From NCBI GenBank assembly GCA_903882765.1, contig CAIRYE010000274.1:1-5519 (forward strand): a stretch of 5,519 nucleotides of DNA. The letters run 5' to 3'. This DNA is from an uncultured Anaerolineae bacterium. Its GTDB lineage: Bacteria > Chloroflexota > Anaerolineae > Anaerolineales > Villigracilaceae. Both the position numbers and the translations under genes were made by a program. How positions within the stretch are numbered: the stretch's first letter is position 1; every line of letters starts with the position of its first letter. Shown piece after piece: positions 4,644 through 5,519 of this stretch. The notes under the pieces are model-generated. The model had not been told where the DNA came from. It searched no databases and saw nothing but the letters and a program-made list of their open reading frames with translations.

Positions 4644-5519
4644 ATGGAAATTCTATCCAGAGTTTACGCAAAAAAATTAGCCGAGTGGGCAAAAGACAAG
4701 CCCGAAGTTGTATTATTCTCCGCTGACCTCACTTCCTCTGTTGAAGCGGATCTCTTCCAAAAGGCGTATCCCGATCGGTTCCTTTCGATGGGTCTTACCG
4801 AACAACACATGCACTCGATGGCAGGCGGTATGGCGCGCGAAGGCTTTAAGCCTTACATTCATACCTTCGCGGTCTTTATCTACCGAAGGGCGTATGACCA
4901 GATCGCCAATTCGATCGCTTACCCCAATTTGCCGGTTCGTATGGTTGGTTTCTTGCCTGGTATTCTTACCCCTGGCGGCGCCACCCACCAGGCGATCGAA
5001 GACATCAGCGTGATGCGCTCCTTGCCGAATATGAATGTAGTTGAAGTTGGCGATGTTACTGAGATCGAAACGATCCTTGATGGCGTACATAACATCAATG
5101 GCCCCGTTTACATTCGTATGCTTCGCGGTGAAGTTCCACGTCTGTTCGATAAAAAAGAACCGTTCAAGTTCAATACAGCCCGGCACCTAAGCGTTGGTGA
5201 TGACATCACTTTGTTCTCTTCTGGTATTTGTACTGAAGAAGCTTTGAGGGCTACCAAGGTGCTCAAATCTCGCGGTGTTTCGGTCAACCATCTGCATATT
5301 TCCACGTTAAAACCATTTACCGACCCAGCTGTGCTCGAGGCGATCAAACGCGCGAAAAAAGGCGTTATCACCTTTGAGAACCACTCCATTCTCGGCGGCT
5401 TGGGCACTTCAGTGGCCGAGGTAATGGCGGATAATGGGGTTGGCAAGAAATTGGTTCGCTTAGGGATTCCCGATGTATTTGCTCATGGCGCCAGCCGCCC
5501 CTACCTAATGAAAGAGTTA
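4644..5519 (+). CDS. Split transketolase, C-terminal subunit (pyrimidine-binding plus C-terminal domain), 3'-truncated by window
   Basis: Open to the window edge, 292 residues visible of an expected roughly 310. The start ATG lies 2 bases after the N-subunit stop, with GAGGA (4629-4633) upstream. Motifs: GLTEQHMHSMAGGMAREG (50-67), with E53 the catalytic Glu that activates thiamine diphosphate; TFAVFIYRRAYDQI (74-87); GGATHQAIEDISVMRSLPNM (111-130); PVYIRMLRGEVP (154-165); and, in the C-terminal domain, ENHSILGGLGTSVAE (245-259) and a GIPDVF segment near the end. Both domains expected of the subunit are present. Aligned on THQ (H115, yeast H481), the yeast acceptor-binding D477 corresponds to G111 and phosphate-binding H469 to F103; the usual GEDGPTHQ reads TPGGATHQ. 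This points to a sugar acceptor other than ribose-5-P or erythrose-4-P. Close relatives by layout include the two-subunit transketolases of apiose and sulfoquinovose catabolism, though I cannot assign either. Confidence 0.9.
   Translation, partial: MEILSRVYAKKLAEWAKDKPEVVLFSADLTSSVEADLFQKAYPDRFLSMGLTEQHMHSMAGGMAREGFKPYIHTFAVFIYRRAYDQIANSIAYPNLPVRMVGFLPGILTPGGATHQAIEDISVMRSLPNMNVVEVGDVTEIETILDGVHNINGPVYIRMLRGEVPRLFDKKEPFKFNTARHLSVGDDITLFSSGICTEEALRATKVLKSRGVSVNHLHISTLKPFTDPAVLEAIKRAKKGVITFENHSILGGLGTSVAEVMADNGVGKKLVRLGIPDVFAHGASRPYLMKEL

Larger units (their letters stand above)
2..5519 (+). other. Interior of a single catabolic/salvage operon
   Basis: Seven genes run in the same direction with gaps of 17, 68, 19, 2, 22 and 2 bases and no terminator-like hairpin plus T-run between them. 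The last four genes are nearly contiguous and probably translationally coupled. Only the 68-base gap before lsrF could hold an internal regulatory site. Expected but unseen upstream partners are a nucleoside phosphorylase or a methylthioribose/FGGY-type kinase, and perhaps a transporter. No stretch above 300 bases is non-coding. Confidence 0.85.

Noticed and set aside
4708..5013. Plus-strand 101-codon frame within the transketolase C-subunit region
   Set aside because: The frame starting at 4644 carries all the transketolase motifs through this region, so the other frame is a shadow.
4147..5446. Several open frames on the minus strand (up to 157 codons), also at 251-490, 2295-2874 and 3041-3379
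   Set aside because: All lie opposite well-supported enzyme genes, have no family motifs and no consistent ribosome binding sites; they are shadow frames.
1143..5519. Autoinducer-2 uptake and breakdown (lsr) operon
   Set aside because: Only an LsrF-like gene is present; no LsrG, LsrK, LsrR or transporter is visible, and MtnA, class II aldolase and transketolase are not lsr genes.
3700..5519. Assignment as sulfo-sugar (SqwGH-type) or apulose-4-phosphate transketolase
   Set aside because: Both are two-subunit transketolases, but I see no accompanying sulfo-sugar or apiose genes and cannot tell the subfamilies apart by eye.

Overview
The window is one densely packed stretch of seven co-directional plus-strand genes, all catabolic or salvage enzymes except one unknown small protein. 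Gaps are 2 to 68 bases. I see no terminator, no convincing promoter, no RNA gene, no mobile element and no CRISPR array. Both ends cut through genes, so this is the interior of a longer operon. Composition is near-balanced in GC, and most starts have AGGAG-type ribosome binding sites. The enzyme set (5-deoxy or 5-methylthio pentose phosphate salvage, LsrF-like thiolase, two-subunit transketolase) suits an anaerobic or facultative bacterium. I cannot name the phylum from the sequence alone.

Layout: 2-844, C-terminal three quarters of an MtnA-type aldose-1-phosphate isomerase; 862-1074, a 70-residue protein with two cysteine pairs and no recognised function; 1143-1934, an LsrF-family class I aldolase/thiolase; 1954-2910, a short-chain dehydrogenase (SDR) with a long N-terminal extension; 2913-3677, a zinc class II aldolase; 3700-4641 and 4644-5519 (cut at the window end), the two subunits of a split, non-canonical transketolase. 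Two strong perfect inverted repeats lie inside coding sequence, one near the start of the SDR gene (2053-2075) and one near the start of the aldolase gene (2978-3003).

How the genes may work together (inference): MtnA-type enzymes turn 5-methylthioribose-1-P or 5-deoxyribose-1-P into the matching ribulose-1-P. A class II aldolase can split that product into dihydroxyacetone phosphate (DHAP) and an aldehyde; this is the known DHAP shunt. The extra SDR and LsrF genes suggest a second, oxidative branch. Oxidising the C4 hydroxyl of 5-deoxyribulose-1-P gives exactly the compound LsrF is known to cleave (3-hydroxy-5-phosphonooxypentane-2,4-dione), yielding acetyl-CoA and DHAP. If true, this operon would turn the radical-SAM by-product 5'-deoxyadenosine (or its methylthio analogue) into acyl-CoA plus DHAP without free aldehyde. 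The transketolase has changes at several acceptor-site positions and probably handles an unusual sugar; its place in the pathway is open.
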